DNA of 55,026 nt from Comamonadaceae bacterium. GTDB taxonomy: Bacteria; Pseudomonadota; Gammaproteobacteria; Burkholderiales; Burkholderiaceae_C. A program made the translations under genes and the position numbers. Positions 45,052 through 53,803 of this stretch are shown here, piece after piece. The stretch lies in NCBI GenBank assembly GCA_027485285.1, contig JAIXRH010000104.1, positions 1 through 55,026 of the forward strand. The letters run 5' to 3'. Position 1 is the stretch's first letter. Each line of letters opens with the position of its first letter. The notes under the pieces are model-generated. The model was not told where the DNA came from. It saw nothing but the letters and a program-made list of their open reading frames with translations, and did no database searches.

Positions 45052-45063
45052 GGCAACAGTTTA
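45051..45063 (-). promoter_or_regulatory. -10 box of the CcsA-like gene, leaderless geometry
   Basis: TAAACT (45063-45058 on the minus strand) ends 6 nt before the ATG at 45051, and there is no Shine-Dalgarno in between. A 4/6 match to TATAAT. Confidence 0.35.
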
Positions 45064-45108
45064 GCGTTTTGCTAGGCACTTTTAACCAGGCCCCATCAAG
45101 GGTTCCAT

Positions 45109-46488
45109 ATGGCCTCAGCCCTGACAGACAAACTCTCGCGCCTCGTCAAACACATCAGCGGACAGGCCCGCATCACCGAGAGCAACGTGGCCGACATGTT
45201 GCGCGAAGTGCGCATGGCTTTGCTCGAAGCCGACGTGGCGCTGCCCGTGGTGCGCGATTTCATTGCCCGCGTCAAAGAAAAAGCCCTCGGCCAAGAAGTG
45301 GTGGGTTCTTTGCAACCTGGCCAGGCCCTGGTGGCCATCGTCAACCAAGAGTTGGCCGCCACCATGGGCGAAGGCGTGAGCGACTTGAACCTCGCGGCCC
45401 AACCCCCCGCCGTGATTTTGATGGCCGGCTTGCAAGGCGCTGGTAAAACCACCACCACCGCCAAGCTGGCGCGTTGGTTGATCAACCAACGCAAGAAAAA
45501 AGTGCTGACCGTCTCAGGCGACGTGTACCGCCCGGCGGCCATTGAGCAGCTGAAAACCGTGACTGCGCAAGCTGGTGCCGAATGGTTCCCCAGCTCGCCC
45601 GACCAAAAACCAGCCGACATTGCACGCGCTGCGCTCGATCACGCCCGTAAACATTACTTTGATGTGTTGTTGGTCGACACCGCAGGTCGCTTGGCCATTG
45701 ACGAAGCCTTGATGGCTGAGATCAAAGAGCTGCACCGTGTGTTGAACCCGATTGAGACCTTGTTTGTGGTCGACGCCATGCAAGGCCAAGACGCCATCAA
45801 CACGGCCAAGGCGTTCAGTGATGCATTGCCGTTGACTGGCATTGTGCTGACCAAGCTCGATGGCGATTCACGCGGCGGTGCGGCTTTGTCGGTGCGCCAA
45901 ATCACGGGTGCGCCCATCAAGTTTGCGGGTACCAGCGAAAAGCTGGATGGCTTAGAGCTGTTCGATGCCAACCGCCACGCCGGTCGTGTGCTGGGCATGG
46001 GCGACATCTTGGCCTTGGTGGAGCAAGTCACCGCCGGTGTAGACATGGCGGCTGCGCAAAAGCTGGCCGACAAGGTCAAGCGTGGCGATGCGTTTGATTT
46101 GAACGACTTCCTTGCGCAAATTCAACAAATGCGCTCCATGGGTGGCTTGTCCAACCTCATGGACAAATTGCCCACGCAAATGGCGGCCAAAGCCGGCCAA
46201 GTGGACATGGACAAGGCCGAGAAAGACATTGGACGCAAGCAGGGCATCATCCACAGCATGACGCCGCTGGAGCGCCGCAAGCCCGATCTCATCAAAGCCA
46301 CGCGCAAGCGCCGCATTGCCGCTGGGGCTGGCGTGCAAGTGCAAGACGTCAACCGCTTGCTCAAAGAATTTGAGCAGATGCAAAGCATGATGAAGAAGAT
46401 GAGCGGCGGCGGCATGATGAAAATGATGAAAAAGCTGGGCGGCATGAAAGGCATGATGGGCGGCGGTGGCTTCCCTGGCATGCGCTGA
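45109..46488 (+). CDS. ffh: signal recognition particle GTPase Ffh
   Basis: SRP54 homologue that targets inner-membrane proteins to FtsY. 459 aa: N domain, G domain with GLQGAGKTTTTAKLA, DVYRPAAIEQL, DTAGRLAIDE and TKLDGDSRGGAAL, then the methionine-rich M domain (GMMKMMKKLGGMKGMMGG at the end) that binds 4.5S RNA and signal peptides. AAGGG lies 7 nt before the ATG. The gene ends in a bidirectional terminator shared with miaB. Confidence 0.97.
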   Translation: MASALTDKLSRLVKHISGQARITESNVADMLREVRMALLEADVALPVVRDFIARVKEKALGQEVVGSLQPGQALVAIVNQELAATMGEGVSDLNLAAQPPAVILMAGLQGAGKTTTTAKLARWLINQRKKKVLTVSGDVYRPAAIEQLKTVTAQAGAEWFPSSPDQKPADIARAALDHARKHYFDVLLVDTAGRLAIDEALMAEIKELHRVLNPIETLFVVDAMQGQDAINTAKAFSDALPLTGIVLTKLDGDSRGGAALSVRQITGAPIKFAGTSEKLDGLELFDANRHAGRVLGMGDILALVEQVTAGVDMAAAQKLADKVKRGDAFDLNDFLAQIQQMRSMGGLSNLMDKLPTQMAAKAGQVDMDKAEKDIGRKQGIIHSMTPLERRKPDLIKATRKRRIAAGAGVQVQDVNRLLKEFEQMQSMMKKMSGGGMMKMMKKLGGMKGMMGGGGFPGMR

Positions 46489-46508
46489 GCTTCTTGTCTC
46501 TCCCAAAC

Positions 46509-46546
46509 AAAAACCCCTGAGGCCTTACAGCTTCAGGGGGTTTTTT
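46509..46546. terminator. bidirectional terminator between ffh and miaB
   Basis: AAAAACCCCTGA (46509-46520) pairs with TCAGGGGGTTTT from 46533, with a T6 tract on the plus strand and a T5 tract on the minus strand. It sits between the converging ffh and miaB genes. Confidence 0.9.
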
Positions 46547-46561
46547 CATGGCGCATGCTGT

Positions 46562-47905
46562 TTAGGCAGACTCGCTCACCAACACCTCACCCCGCAGTGA
46601 ATGTGGGTTGGCTTCCGTGATCTTCACGTCAATCAGCTGGTTCATCAGGCGCTCTGGGTTGGGGCCGCCTTTGAAGTTGACGATGCGGTTGCACTCGGTG
46701 CGTGCACGCAGCTCGGTGGCGTCTTTCTTGGCATAACCATCCACCAGCACACGTTGCACCGTGCCCACGCGCTGCACGTTGATGTCGCGCATGTTGTCTT
46801 CGATGATTTTTTGCACCTCTTGCAAGCGGCGCAGTTTCACCGCGTGCGGCGTGTCGTCGTGCAGGTTGGCCGCGGGCGTGCCCGGGCGTGGGCTGAAGAT
46901 GAAGCTGAACGAGTTATCAAAGTACACATCGTGCATGAGCTTGATGAGCTTTTGGTGGTCCTCTTCGGTTTCGCCCGGAAAGCCCACGATGAAGTCAGAG
47001 CTCATGGCCATGTCGGGACGAATGGCACGCAGCTTCTTGATGGTGCTCTTGTATTCCATGGCCGTGTAGCCGCGCTTCATGGCCATCAAAATGCGGTCGC
47101 TGCCGTGCTGCACAGGCAGGTGCAGATGGCTCACCAATTGCGGTACCTTGGCGTACACATCAATCAAACGCTGTGTGAATTCGTTGGGGTGGCTGGTGGT
47201 GTATCGGATGCGTTCGATACCGGGGATTTCGGCCACGTACTCAATCATCAACGCAAAGTCGGCCATCTCAGACGTGCCGCCCATGGCGCCTCGGTAAGCG
47301 TTGACGTTTTGGCCCAAGAGCGTGACTTCTTTCACGCCCTGCGCAGCCAGACCCGCGACTTCGACCAACACGTCGTCAAATGGACGGCTCACTTCTTCGC
47401 CGCGGGTGTAGGGCACCACGCAGTAGCTGCAATATTTGCTGCACCCTTCCATGATGCTCACATAGGCGCTGCCGCCTTCGACGCGCGCAGGCGGCAGATG
47501 GTCAAACTTTTCGATTTCGGGAAAGCTGATGTCCACCTGTGGACGCATGAGCGACTCGCGTTGGTTCAGAAGCTCAGGCAGACGGTGCAAAGTTTGCGGG
47601 CCAAACACCACGTCCACATAGGGCGCGCGGTCAATGATGGTCGCGCCTTCTTGGCTCGCCACACAGCCACCCACGGCGATCTTGACGCCTTTCGCTTTCA
47701 AATGCTGGATGCGGCCGAGGTCAGAAAATACTTTTTCTTGAGCCTTCTCGCGCACCGAGCAGGTGTTGAAGACGATCAGGTCGGCTTGTTCGACATCGTT
47801 GGTTTTTTCGTAACCTTGGGCCTCGCCCAGCACGTCCACCATCTTGTCCGAGTCGTACTCGTTCATTTGGCAACCGAAGGTTTTGATGAAGACTTTGCGG
47901 CTCAT
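46562..47905 (-). CDS. miaB: tRNA-2-methylthio-N6-dimethylallyladenosine synthase MiaB
   Basis: Radical-SAM methylthiotransferase modifying A37 of tRNAs. 447 aa. The N-terminal UPF0004 domain has three cysteines ([25 protein letters not shown]); the radical-SAM cluster motif is [15 protein letters not shown]; the TRAM domain is at the C-terminus. A good Shine-Dalgarno (GGGAGG) precedes ATG 47905. Confidence 0.96.
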   Translation of the reverse strand: MSRKVFIKTFGCQMNEYDSDKMVDVLGEAQGYEKTNDVEQADLIVFNTCSVREKAQEKVFSDLGRIQHLKAKGVKIAVGGCVASQEGATIIDRAPYVDVVFGPQTLHRLPELLNQRESLMRPQVDISFPEIEKFDHLPPARVEGGSAYVSIMEGCSKYCSYCVVPYTRGEEVSRPFDDVLVEVAGLAAQGVKEVTLLGQNVNAYRGAMGGTSEMADFALMIEYVAEIPGIERIRYTTSHPNEFTQRLIDVYAKVPQLVSHLHLPVQHGSDRILMAMKRGYTAMEYKSTIKKLRAIRPDMAMSSDFIVGFPGETEEDHQKLIKLMHDVYFDNSFSFIFSPRPGTPAANLHDDTPHAVKLRRLQEVQKIIEDNMRDINVQRVGTVQRVLVDGYAKKDATELRARTECNRIVNFKGGPNPERLMNQLIDVKITEANPHSLRGEVLVSESA

Positions 47906-47979
47906 GGCTGAGCCTCCCCGTGGGGATGAAAGCAGCGGTTCATGGTGTTGATCCAGAGGCTGTGAAAGAAGCTGGCCAT
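47902..47979 (-). CDS. doubtful 25-codon ORF coupled to miaB
   Basis: Short frame starting [14 protein letters not shown] whose TGA overlaps the miaB start (ATGA). It forms the GC-rich-third-position end of a longer open frame reaching 48213 that otherwise has atypical codons. A TACAAT hexamer overlaps its ATG and could instead be the miaB -10 box. Existence of the peptide is uncertain. Confidence 0.2.
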   Translation of the reverse strand: MASFFHSLWINTMNRCFHPHGEAQP

Positions 47980-48169
47980 TGTAGTGTTGGCGCGCTGGGG
48001 GCCTGTTTTGCCCACGATTGTTGCTTCGATGGGTTGCGGCAATAATTTGCCAATCTCTGTGGAAATTAAAGCTTGTGTCAAATCATGCCGATACCCACTG
48101 AGCAGTCCGAACAGCGACGTGTGCTGCACGTTGTTGTTCGGCTTTCTCAAAATGCACCCACTCAAGTGA

Positions 48170-49375
48170 ATGGCCATGAAAAAATATTTAAGACTGATCA
48201 TTGAAATCGTCATGGGTCTGCTGCTCGCAGGCGCTTTGGCGTTTGGTTACTGGAGCTACGCCGGTAAAAAGCATGTCATGGGCGAACTGACCGAAGCCAG
48301 CGAAGGCGCGACAGAAGTCCAAGCAGAACTGGAAAAGCTCACCCAAGCATTGGAAGAAGCCAAGGAGAAGCTCGAAGAGGCTGAGCCAGCCGCCAAGCAG
48401 CTGGAGGCTGTCAAAGAGTCGTTCACCAACGGCGTGGTCTTGCAAGACTACGAGGCTTTTATCAAAGCCCAAAAAGGCCCTGTGACCAGCGAGCGTCAAT
48501 TGGGCCTCGGTGCGTTGCGCTTGTTGACCAATGGTGCGGATGACCCAGAAACCATCAGTGCATTCCAAAAGGCCATGGAGATGGCCGAGTGGTCTTCCCG
48601 TTTGAAATCCATTTGCGCGGCGCAACGGGCGTTGGCTGCAGCGGGGCAAAAAGTCAAAGTCTTGGCTGACTGTGTGGCTGAACCATCAGATTCCAAAGCC
48701 CACAAAAAAGGCCACGCCGTGCATTGGGACTACGCCGGTGACATGGGACCAGAAAACTGGGGTGACGAGTTCCCCACCTGTGGCAAAGGCACCAAACAAG
48801 CACCATTGAACATCACCGGTCCTTTCGAGAAGTCCAAAGACGTGTTGGTGGTCAACTACAAAGAAGGCCCGCTGAAAATCTTGAACAACGGCCACACCAT
48901 CCAAGTGAACGTCGAGCCGGGCAGCACCTTGAAGATCAACAAAGACGTGTTCAATTTGTTGCAGTTCCACTTCCACCGTCCCAGCGAAGAGCAAATTGAC
49001 GGCAAGCCCATGGCCATGGTGGCGCACTTTGTGCACAAAAACGCCGACGGCAAGTTGGCGGTGTTGGGCGTGTTGCTGAATGACGGCAAAGACAATGCTG
49101 CCATTCAAACCCTATGGAATAACGCCCCCAAAGCCCAAGGCCCAGAGGTGGTGGTGGACAAGGTCAAATTTGACCCCAGCAGCTTGGTCCCCGCTGCGCT
49201 GACGCACTACAACTACGAAGGCTCGTTGACCACCCCCCCTTGTACTGAAGGCGTGAGTTTCTACATTTTGAAGACGCCCGTGGAGATCGGCAAGAAACAA
49301 GTCATGGACTTCCCCTTCAAGCGCAATGCACGCCCAGTGCAGCCTTTGAATGGCCGCAAGATCAACGCCAACTGA
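48170..49375 (+). CDS. membrane-anchored alpha-type carbonic anhydrase with coiled-coil region
   Basis: Hydrates CO2 to bicarbonate. 401 aa, much longer than the usual 220-260 aa of bacterial alpha-carbonic anhydrases. Residues 6-28 are a membrane helix without a clear cleavage site; 38-80 is a Glu/Lys/Ala-rich coiled coil; 80-175 is helical with no family I know; the enzyme domain follows from about 182 (HWDYAGDMGPENWG). Zinc ligands are H267, H269 (FHFHRPSEEQ) and H286 (AHFVH); the substrate-pocket GSLTTPPCTEG is intact. The active site should face the periplasm. Start may be ATG 48170 or 48176; neither has a clear ribosome site. Confidence 0.88.
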   Translation: MAMKKYLRLIIEIVMGLLLAGALAFGYWSYAGKKHVMGELTEASEGATEVQAELEKLTQALEEAKEKLEEAEPAAKQLEAVKESFTNGVVLQDYEAFIKAQKGPVTSERQLGLGALRLLTNGADDPETISAFQKAMEMAEWSSRLKSICAAQRALAAAGQKVKVLADCVAEPSDSKAHKKGHAVHWDYAGDMGPENWGDEFPTCGKGTKQAPLNITGPFEKSKDVLVVNYKEGPLKILNNGHTIQVNVEPGSTLKINKDVFNLLQFHFHRPSEEQIDGKPMAMVAHFVHKNADGKLAVLGVLLNDGKDNAAIQTLWNNAPKAQGPEVVVDKVKFDPSSLVPAALTHYNYEGSLTTPPCTEGVSFYILKTPVEIGKKQVMDFPFKRNARPVQPLNGRKINAN

Positions 49376-49417
49376 TGACCTTTTCAAGCGCGCCGTCTTA
49401 GCGCTTGAGCCCAAACC

Positions 49418-49453
49418 AAAAAGCCTGCTCTGTGCATTCAGAGCAGGCTTTTT
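49418..49453. terminator. bidirectional terminator, carbonic anhydrase / flagellar operon
   Basis: A 15-bp perfect stem: AAAAAGCCTGCTCTG (49418-49432), a 6-nt loop, and CAGAGCAGGCTTTTT (49439-49453). T5 tracts on both strands let it end both converging transcripts. A second hairpin CAAGCGC/GCGCTTG lies just upstream near 49385-49408. Confidence 0.92.
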
Positions 49454-49485
49454 CATGGTGCTGGCGCGTTTGCCAGAGACCAGAC

Positions 49486-49929
49486 TCAAGAGAGTTTGGG
49501 CGGCGGTGAGGGCAGGGTGTAGAGCAGCGGCATGGCCACGGCCACCAGCAAAAACACCAACACCACAAAGATCAGGAGAAGCTTGAAGAACTCGGGTGAG
49601 TCAGGAAATTTGGTTTTGGGCGCTGGGGCGGCTTCGATTTTGAAATGGGGAATTTGCAGTCCAGCGCCATCGCCAACAGCCCGCGATCGAAACACATTGA
49701 TCACTGGCATGCCATTGGCTTGCGTCCCGCTGAGGGTGCAGGCAATTTTCAGGGCCGCTTGCACCTTTGCCTGCTGCGACGTGAATTGGCCGTGGCCATC
49801 TGCTTCGAGTTCACGCACCTGCGCTTCGCTCAGCCCGCACAAACGGGCCACGCGGGCGTGGTCGAGCTTGCACAAGACACGCAGCCTCAGCATGGCCTGG
49901 GGGTCAATGAGGTGTGCGTTCATTGACAC
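49486..49929 (-). CDS. unknown protein: N-terminal helix-turn-helix, C-terminal membrane helix
   Basis: 147 aa, not recognised as a named family. Residues 10-65 look like a lambda-repressor-type HTH (LDHARVARLCGLSEAQVRELE), then a linker and a single membrane helix near 115-140 (FFKLLLIFVVLVFLLVAVAMPLLY) with a short Pro-rich tail. The layout recalls RodZ without its periplasmic domain. It lies 6 bp after fliN in the position where fliO usually stands, but FliO has its membrane helix at the N-terminus and no HTH. Could be a membrane-tethered regulator or a structural protein. Confidence 0.75.
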   Translation of the reverse strand: MSMNAHLIDPQAMLRLRVLCKLDHARVARLCGLSEAQVRELEADGHGQFTSQQAKVQAALKIACTLSGTQANGMPVINVFRSRAVGDGAGLQIPHFKIEAAPAPKTKFPDSPEFFKLLLIFVVLVFLLVAVAMPLLYTLPSPPPKLS

Positions 49930-49935
49930 ACACGA

Positions 49936-50349
49936 TTAGATGAGTTTCAGGCGCTCGGAAGAGGGCACCACGCGCGTCAGGCGAACGCCGTAGCGGTCAT
50001 TCACCAACACGATTTCACCTTGCGCCACGATCGAGTTGTTGACCAGCAGGTCCAGGGGCTCGCCCGCAATGCGATCCAGCTCGACCACGCTGCCTTGGGT
50101 CAGACGCATCAAGTCTTTGATCTTGATTTGTGCACGGCCCACTTCGATGGACAAATTCACCACGATGTTTTGCAACACCTCTGGGTTGATGTTGCCTGGC
50201 ATGGTGGGCTTGAAGTCCTCCAAACTCGGCTCGTCGTCATGTGCAGCCGTTGCAGCAACGGTCGTCGCTACTTCGTGCTCAGCCGCTTGCGCGGCAGTGG
50301 CCTCGGCGGCGTCGAGTTCTGGCGTTGGGTTTTCTTTTTCGTCGGTCAT
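49936..50349 (-). CDS. fliN: flagellar motor switch protein FliN
   Basis: C-ring component of 137 aa. An acidic/Ala-rich N-terminal part (1-55) precedes the SpoA domain (NLSIEVGRAQIKIKDLMRLTQGSVVELDR, then VNDRYGVRLTRVV). Works with FliM and FliG in torque and direction switching. 14 bp after fliM in the minus-strand operon. Confidence 0.95.
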   Translation of the reverse strand: MTDEKENPTPELDAAEATAAQAAEHEVATTVAATAAHDDEPSLEDFKPTMPGNINPEVLQNIVVNLSIEVGRAQIKIKDLMRLTQGSVVELDRIAGEPLDLLVNNSIVAQGEIVLVNDRYGVRLTRVVPSSERLKLI

Positions 50350-50363
50350 GATGTAGTCCTGTC

Positions 50364-51356
50364 TCAGGTTTTGCCGTGAACGTATTCGTGGTCAATTTGC
50401 ACCGCCACTTGTGAGCCGCGTGTGCCCACATTGACGTGGAACGCGGGTACGCCATTGGTGCTCATCAGCGCGGTGTCGTCTTTTTTGAAGAACAACAAAT
50501 CGCCTTCTTGCAGATGGTTCAGGTGGTGCAGCGTGGTTTTGATGTCACCCATGGTGACTTGCAATTCCAGCTTGGCGTCACCCACCGCTGCTGCGAGGGC
50601 CAGACGCCATTTCTTGTCTGACTCTTCGTTGCCTTCGCCGCTTTGCACACGGCTGCTGAGCAGCTCGCGCACAGGCTTCAAGGTCGCGTAGGGGTAGACC
50701 AAATCAATGAAGCCTTTGCCGCCGCTTGCGGTCGCGTCGGCTTCAAAGCGGCTCAAAACCACCAAGTCGTTTTCGTCTGCAATTTGCGCGAACTGAGGGT
50801 TGATCTCAGAGCTCACGTGTTCACATTCGATGGGCATCAAGGGGCTCCACGCTTCGGTGAGCGAGCGGAAAAACACTTCCAAGATGATTTTGATGATGCG
50901 TGTTTCGGTGGGCGTGAACAAGCGGCTGGGCGGCAATTCGCCCACGCCTTTGCCAAAACCACCAAAAAAGCTATCCAGTGAACTGAACACCACATTGGGG
51001 TCGATGATGATCACCGAGTTGCCACGCAGCGGATTCATGCGAATCATGTTGACCGACAGCGGGGCGCGCAGACCTTTGAGGTAGTCGCCAAACTTCAAAA
51101 TCTGCACACGTGTGGGGTTCACACGCGGGCTGGTGCGCAGCACTTCGAGCAAGCCAAGTCGGAACAGCCGGATGAAGCGTTCGTTGATCATGTCGATCGA
51201 CGACACGTTCACACCCAGGCTGCTGTCTTCGCTCGCGAGGTCGTGCTTGCGCACCCGCACGCTGTTGTTGAAGCCAGTGTCGGTCTCGATGGAGCCGTCG
51301 CGCACGCCTTCCGACAGCGCGGCCAGTTCTTCGTCCGAGAGCAGGTTAGATTTCAT
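50364..51356 (-). CDS. fliM: flagellar motor switch protein FliM
   Basis: 330 aa. The N-terminal CheY-P-binding peptide LLSDEELAAL is present (consensus LSQxEIDAL), followed by the middle domain (NMIRMNPLRGNSVIIIDPNVVFSSLDSFFGG) and the C-terminal SpoA domain. Links chemotaxis signalling to the C-ring. It starts 12 bp after fliL. Confidence 0.95.
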   Translation of the reverse strand: MKSNLLSDEELAALSEGVRDGSIETDTGFNNSVRVRKHDLASEDSSLGVNVSSIDMINERFIRLFRLGLLEVLRTSPRVNPTRVQILKFGDYLKGLRAPLSVNMIRMNPLRGNSVIIIDPNVVFSSLDSFFGGFGKGVGELPPSRLFTPTETRIIKIILEVFFRSLTEAWSPLMPIECEHVSSEINPQFAQIADENDLVVLSRFEADATASGGKGFIDLVYPYATLKPVRELLSSRVQSGEGNEESDKKWRLALAAAVGDAKLELQVTMGDIKTTLHHLNHLQEGDLLFFKKDDTALMSTNGVPAFHVNVGTRGSQVAVQIDHEYVHGKT

Positions 51357-51368
51357 GGGCTTGAATGG

Positions 51369-51965
51369 TTACTGCATCACAAATGAAGTGAAGAACACGT
51401 CTTCAACACCGCCGAAGTCTTCGTACTTCATGAGCATTTCGTTCATCACGACTTTGATTTTTGCGGCCAAGTCGATGCGGAAGTCAGGCTTGGCGACATC
51501 GGCTTCGGTGCTTTGACGCATCACGTCTAAGACGGCCGAGCGAATGGCAAACTCATGCTTCTTGATGTTGTCGAACACGCGCGAGTCATAGTGCGTCATG
51601 ACAGCAACCTGAACCACCATGACTTTTTTAGAGCCAGTGATGTTGGTCATGAATTCTTTGTCAATTTGAAGGTAGGTGTTCTCAAAGCGTGTGGCTTCGG
51701 CACCCTTCTTCACTTTGGCCATGCCCTCAGGCGACGCGGCTTTGGCGTTCTCCGCTTCTTTTTCTAGCTCGTCCACTTTTTCGTGCGCGGCGGCTTCGCT
51801 CTTGCGCTCAAAGTAGCCAGAGAAATACAAGGTGCCGAACGTGACGGACATGATCAGGACGATCACGGACAACACGATCACCAAGATCAAAAGAATGGGT
51901 TTCTTTTTCTTCGGTTCGCCTTCGACGACGTCTTCAGCCGGGGCTGCTACTGCTTCTGTTGCCAT
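51369..51965 (-). CDS. fliL: flagellar basal-body protein FliL
   Basis: 198 aa, single membrane helix (about 25-50, ILLILVIVLSVIVLIMSVTFGTLYF) with a periplasmic domain ending in VFFTSFVMQ. FliL associates with the stators around the basal body. AGGAG is 7 nt before the ATG. Between fliK and fliM in the operon. Confidence 0.92.
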   Translation of the reverse strand: MATEAVAAPAEDVVEGEPKKKKPILLILVIVLSVIVLIMSVTFGTLYFSGYFERKSEAAAHEKVDELEKEAENAKAASPEGMAKVKKGAEATRFENTYLQIDKEFMTNITGSKKVMVVQVAVMTHYDSRVFDNIKKHEFAIRSAVLDVMRQSTEADVAKPDFRIDLAAKIKVVMNEMLMKYEDFGGVEDVFFTSFVMQ

Positions 51966-52000
51966 TTCATTCTCCTAATGTTCAGATTGTCACGCGTAAT

Positions 52001-53704
52001 TTATGCATACAGGTCAAGCAAGGACGCATGGGCCTTGCTGCGGGCTGAGGTGGCGCTGTTCGCGCTGCTTGGGCCGTTGACCTGGGATGTTGAATTGTCT
52101 CTAACTTGGGCATTCCTGTTGGAATTTCCAGAGCTGTTGTGTGGGGTGTTGCCACCGCCTTGACCCACGTTGACTTGACCCGCATGAATGCCAAAGTTTG
52201 CAAGTGCTTCACGCAAGCGCTGGCTGCTGTTTTGCAACAAGTCGCGGGTTAAAGGGTTGTCGGCACGGAAGACGGCGTCGAGTTGGCCGTCCTTCATTTC
52301 CAGTTGAATTTCCACGCCGCCTAAATTGGAGGGACGCAGTGCAAATTTCATTTTCCATTCGCCGTCGCTGAGCTGCTTGTGCATGCGCGCGGCCATTTCA
52401 GTGGCCATCTTGTCGCTCAGTTGGTCATAGACCTCACCCATGTTGGCGGCTGTGGGGGCTGCGTTGGCCGTGGCGGCTTGGGCCGCGGTGTGTTGGCGGC
52501 TCAGGGTTTGGGCAAAGCTGTTGAAGTTGTCGCCTTCGTTGGACGAGCCCTGTTGCTGTTCAGAATGGCTGTCGCTGCCAGACTCTTCAGAGAAGCGCGA
52601 CAAAAGGGCGCTCACATCTTGTTCATCCACACCCGTGCCGAGCAGCGACAACATGTCTAGGGTGCTGGGCATGGGCGCGTTGGCGGCGGTGTGGGCGGCG
52701 GTGTTCACGGGCAGCACCGCGGCGGGCAAAACGGTGATTTGCAGTTGTTGGATGGCCGCCATGTCGGTGGGCGTCAAGCCAGGCAATGCGGGCGCCAACA
52801 AGGTGGTGGCTGCCGCTGCCAGGCCTGCGCCAGAAGCTGCTGCAGGCGTTTGTGCCGTGGCGGCCATGGCAGCCAGCTGTGTGGCCACCGCGCTGTCAGG
52901 GTTGGCGGCGCCGTCCGCAGTGGAGGGATTGACAGCTGAGCCGATGGCCGCTTGCAAGGCATGGATGGTTGGGGGAAGGCCAGCCGTCAGTGCCGTGGCG
53001 GCCGTGGCGGGCGTTTGGCCTAACAAGTTTTGAATGGCCGACTCGTCCAAGCCCATGGACTTGGCAAATGCAGCCAAGCTCTCAGGGCTGGGTGCTTGAT
53101 TGGGGTCGGTGATGAGGTGCATGTGCGGGCTGAGCACCACGGTTTGCAGTGCTGTTGCTTTGGCAAGGTCAACGCTTGCAGCGTCCAGGCTGGCATTGGC
53201 CGTGGCATCAGGCCCCATGACTGCGGCTGGCATGACTCCGGCTGGTACAACAGGCGCACCTTGCATCAGTCCTTCCAGCAAGGCATCCACGTCGGGGCGC
53301 TGTGCTTTTTGTGCGGCCGCCTTGCTGCGCTGTTGCGCTTGTTTGGCGGCATGGGCGTCTTCTGCCGCATCGTTTGCTGAGTCAGCGTCTGCGCGTGTCT
53401 CGCGGGGGGCAAGCGACGCACGGTCTGAATCAGATCGGTAGTCGCTGCGCTCGTCCTCGGCTGGGCGCGAATCTTGTGTGTGTTCCTCGGCGGCAGGCTG
53501 CTCGGGCACATCAGCGGCAAAAGCTTGCCGCTCTTGGGGCACCAAGCTTTCCATTTGACGCGCCATGATCTGTGCGAAATCAAAGCCCAAACTGGCACCC
53601 GCAGACGGGCCCGCACCAGGACGCGCGCCTTGTGGCGCTGGACTGGGGCTGCTGTTTGGCACCAAAGGTGCTGGCGGCATTTGAAGGTAGTTGGACAGGT
53701 TCAT
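52001..53704 (-). CDS. fliK: flagellar hook-length control protein FliK
   Basis: Secreted molecular ruler that sets hook length and switches export specificity. 567 aa: a long Ala/Gln/Pro-rich disordered N-terminal region (1-400) and the conserved C-terminal domain (MKFALRPSNLGGVEIQLEMKDGQLDAVFRADNP in part, LLQNSSQRLREAL). The ruler part is poorly conserved, as usual. First gene of the fliKLMN operon, behind a sigma-54-like promoter. Confidence 0.9.
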   Translation of the reverse strand: MNLSNYLQMPPAPLVPNSSPSPAPQGARPGAGPSAGASLGFDFAQIMARQMESLVPQERQAFAADVPEQPAAEEHTQDSRPAEDERSDYRSDSDRASLAPRETRADADSANDAAEDAHAAKQAQQRSKAAAQKAQRPDVDALLEGLMQGAPVVPAGVMPAAVMGPDATANASLDAASVDLAKATALQTVVLSPHMHLITDPNQAPSPESLAAFAKSMGLDESAIQNLLGQTPATAATALTAGLPPTIHALQAAIGSAVNPSTADGAANPDSAVATQLAAMAATAQTPAAASGAGLAAAATTLLAPALPGLTPTDMAAIQQLQITVLPAAVLPVNTAAHTAANAPMPSTLDMLSLLGTGVDEQDVSALLSRFSEESGSDSHSEQQQGSSNEGDNFNSFAQTLSRQHTAAQAATANAAPTAANMGEVYDQLSDKMATEMAARMHKQLSDGEWKMKFALRPSNLGGVEIQLEMKDGQLDAVFRADNPLTRDLLQNSSQRLREALANFGIHAGQVNVGQGGGNTPHNSSGNSNRNAQVRDNSTSQVNGPSSANSATSARSKAHASLLDLYA

Positions 53705-53737
53705 GGTGGTCTTTAAACGAGTTTGCCATCAAGTTAA

Positions 53738-53752
53738 GCAAGAACCGTGACA
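53738..53752 (-). promoter_or_regulatory. sigma-54-like promoter for fliK
   Basis: On the minus strand TGTCAC, 5 nt, TTGC (53752-53738) resembles the -24/-12 element TGGCAC-N5-TTGC with one mismatch in the conserved GG. It lies 34 bp before the fliK start. Confidence 0.4.
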
Positions 53753-53803
53753 GGACAGTTCTTGCCGCTCACGGCGCAAACGTACATCGGTGTCAGTTTG
53801 ACT

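Noticed and set aside
46601-47911. 436-codon frame on the plus strand across miaB
   Set aside because: Antisense shadow; miaB on the minus strand has all cluster-binding cysteines and a good ribosome site.
47980-48213. 103-codon minus-strand frame upstream of miaB as a full gene
   Set aside because: Codon use (AGA, TTA) is unlike neighbours, it overlaps the carbonic anhydrase start and has no recognisable features.
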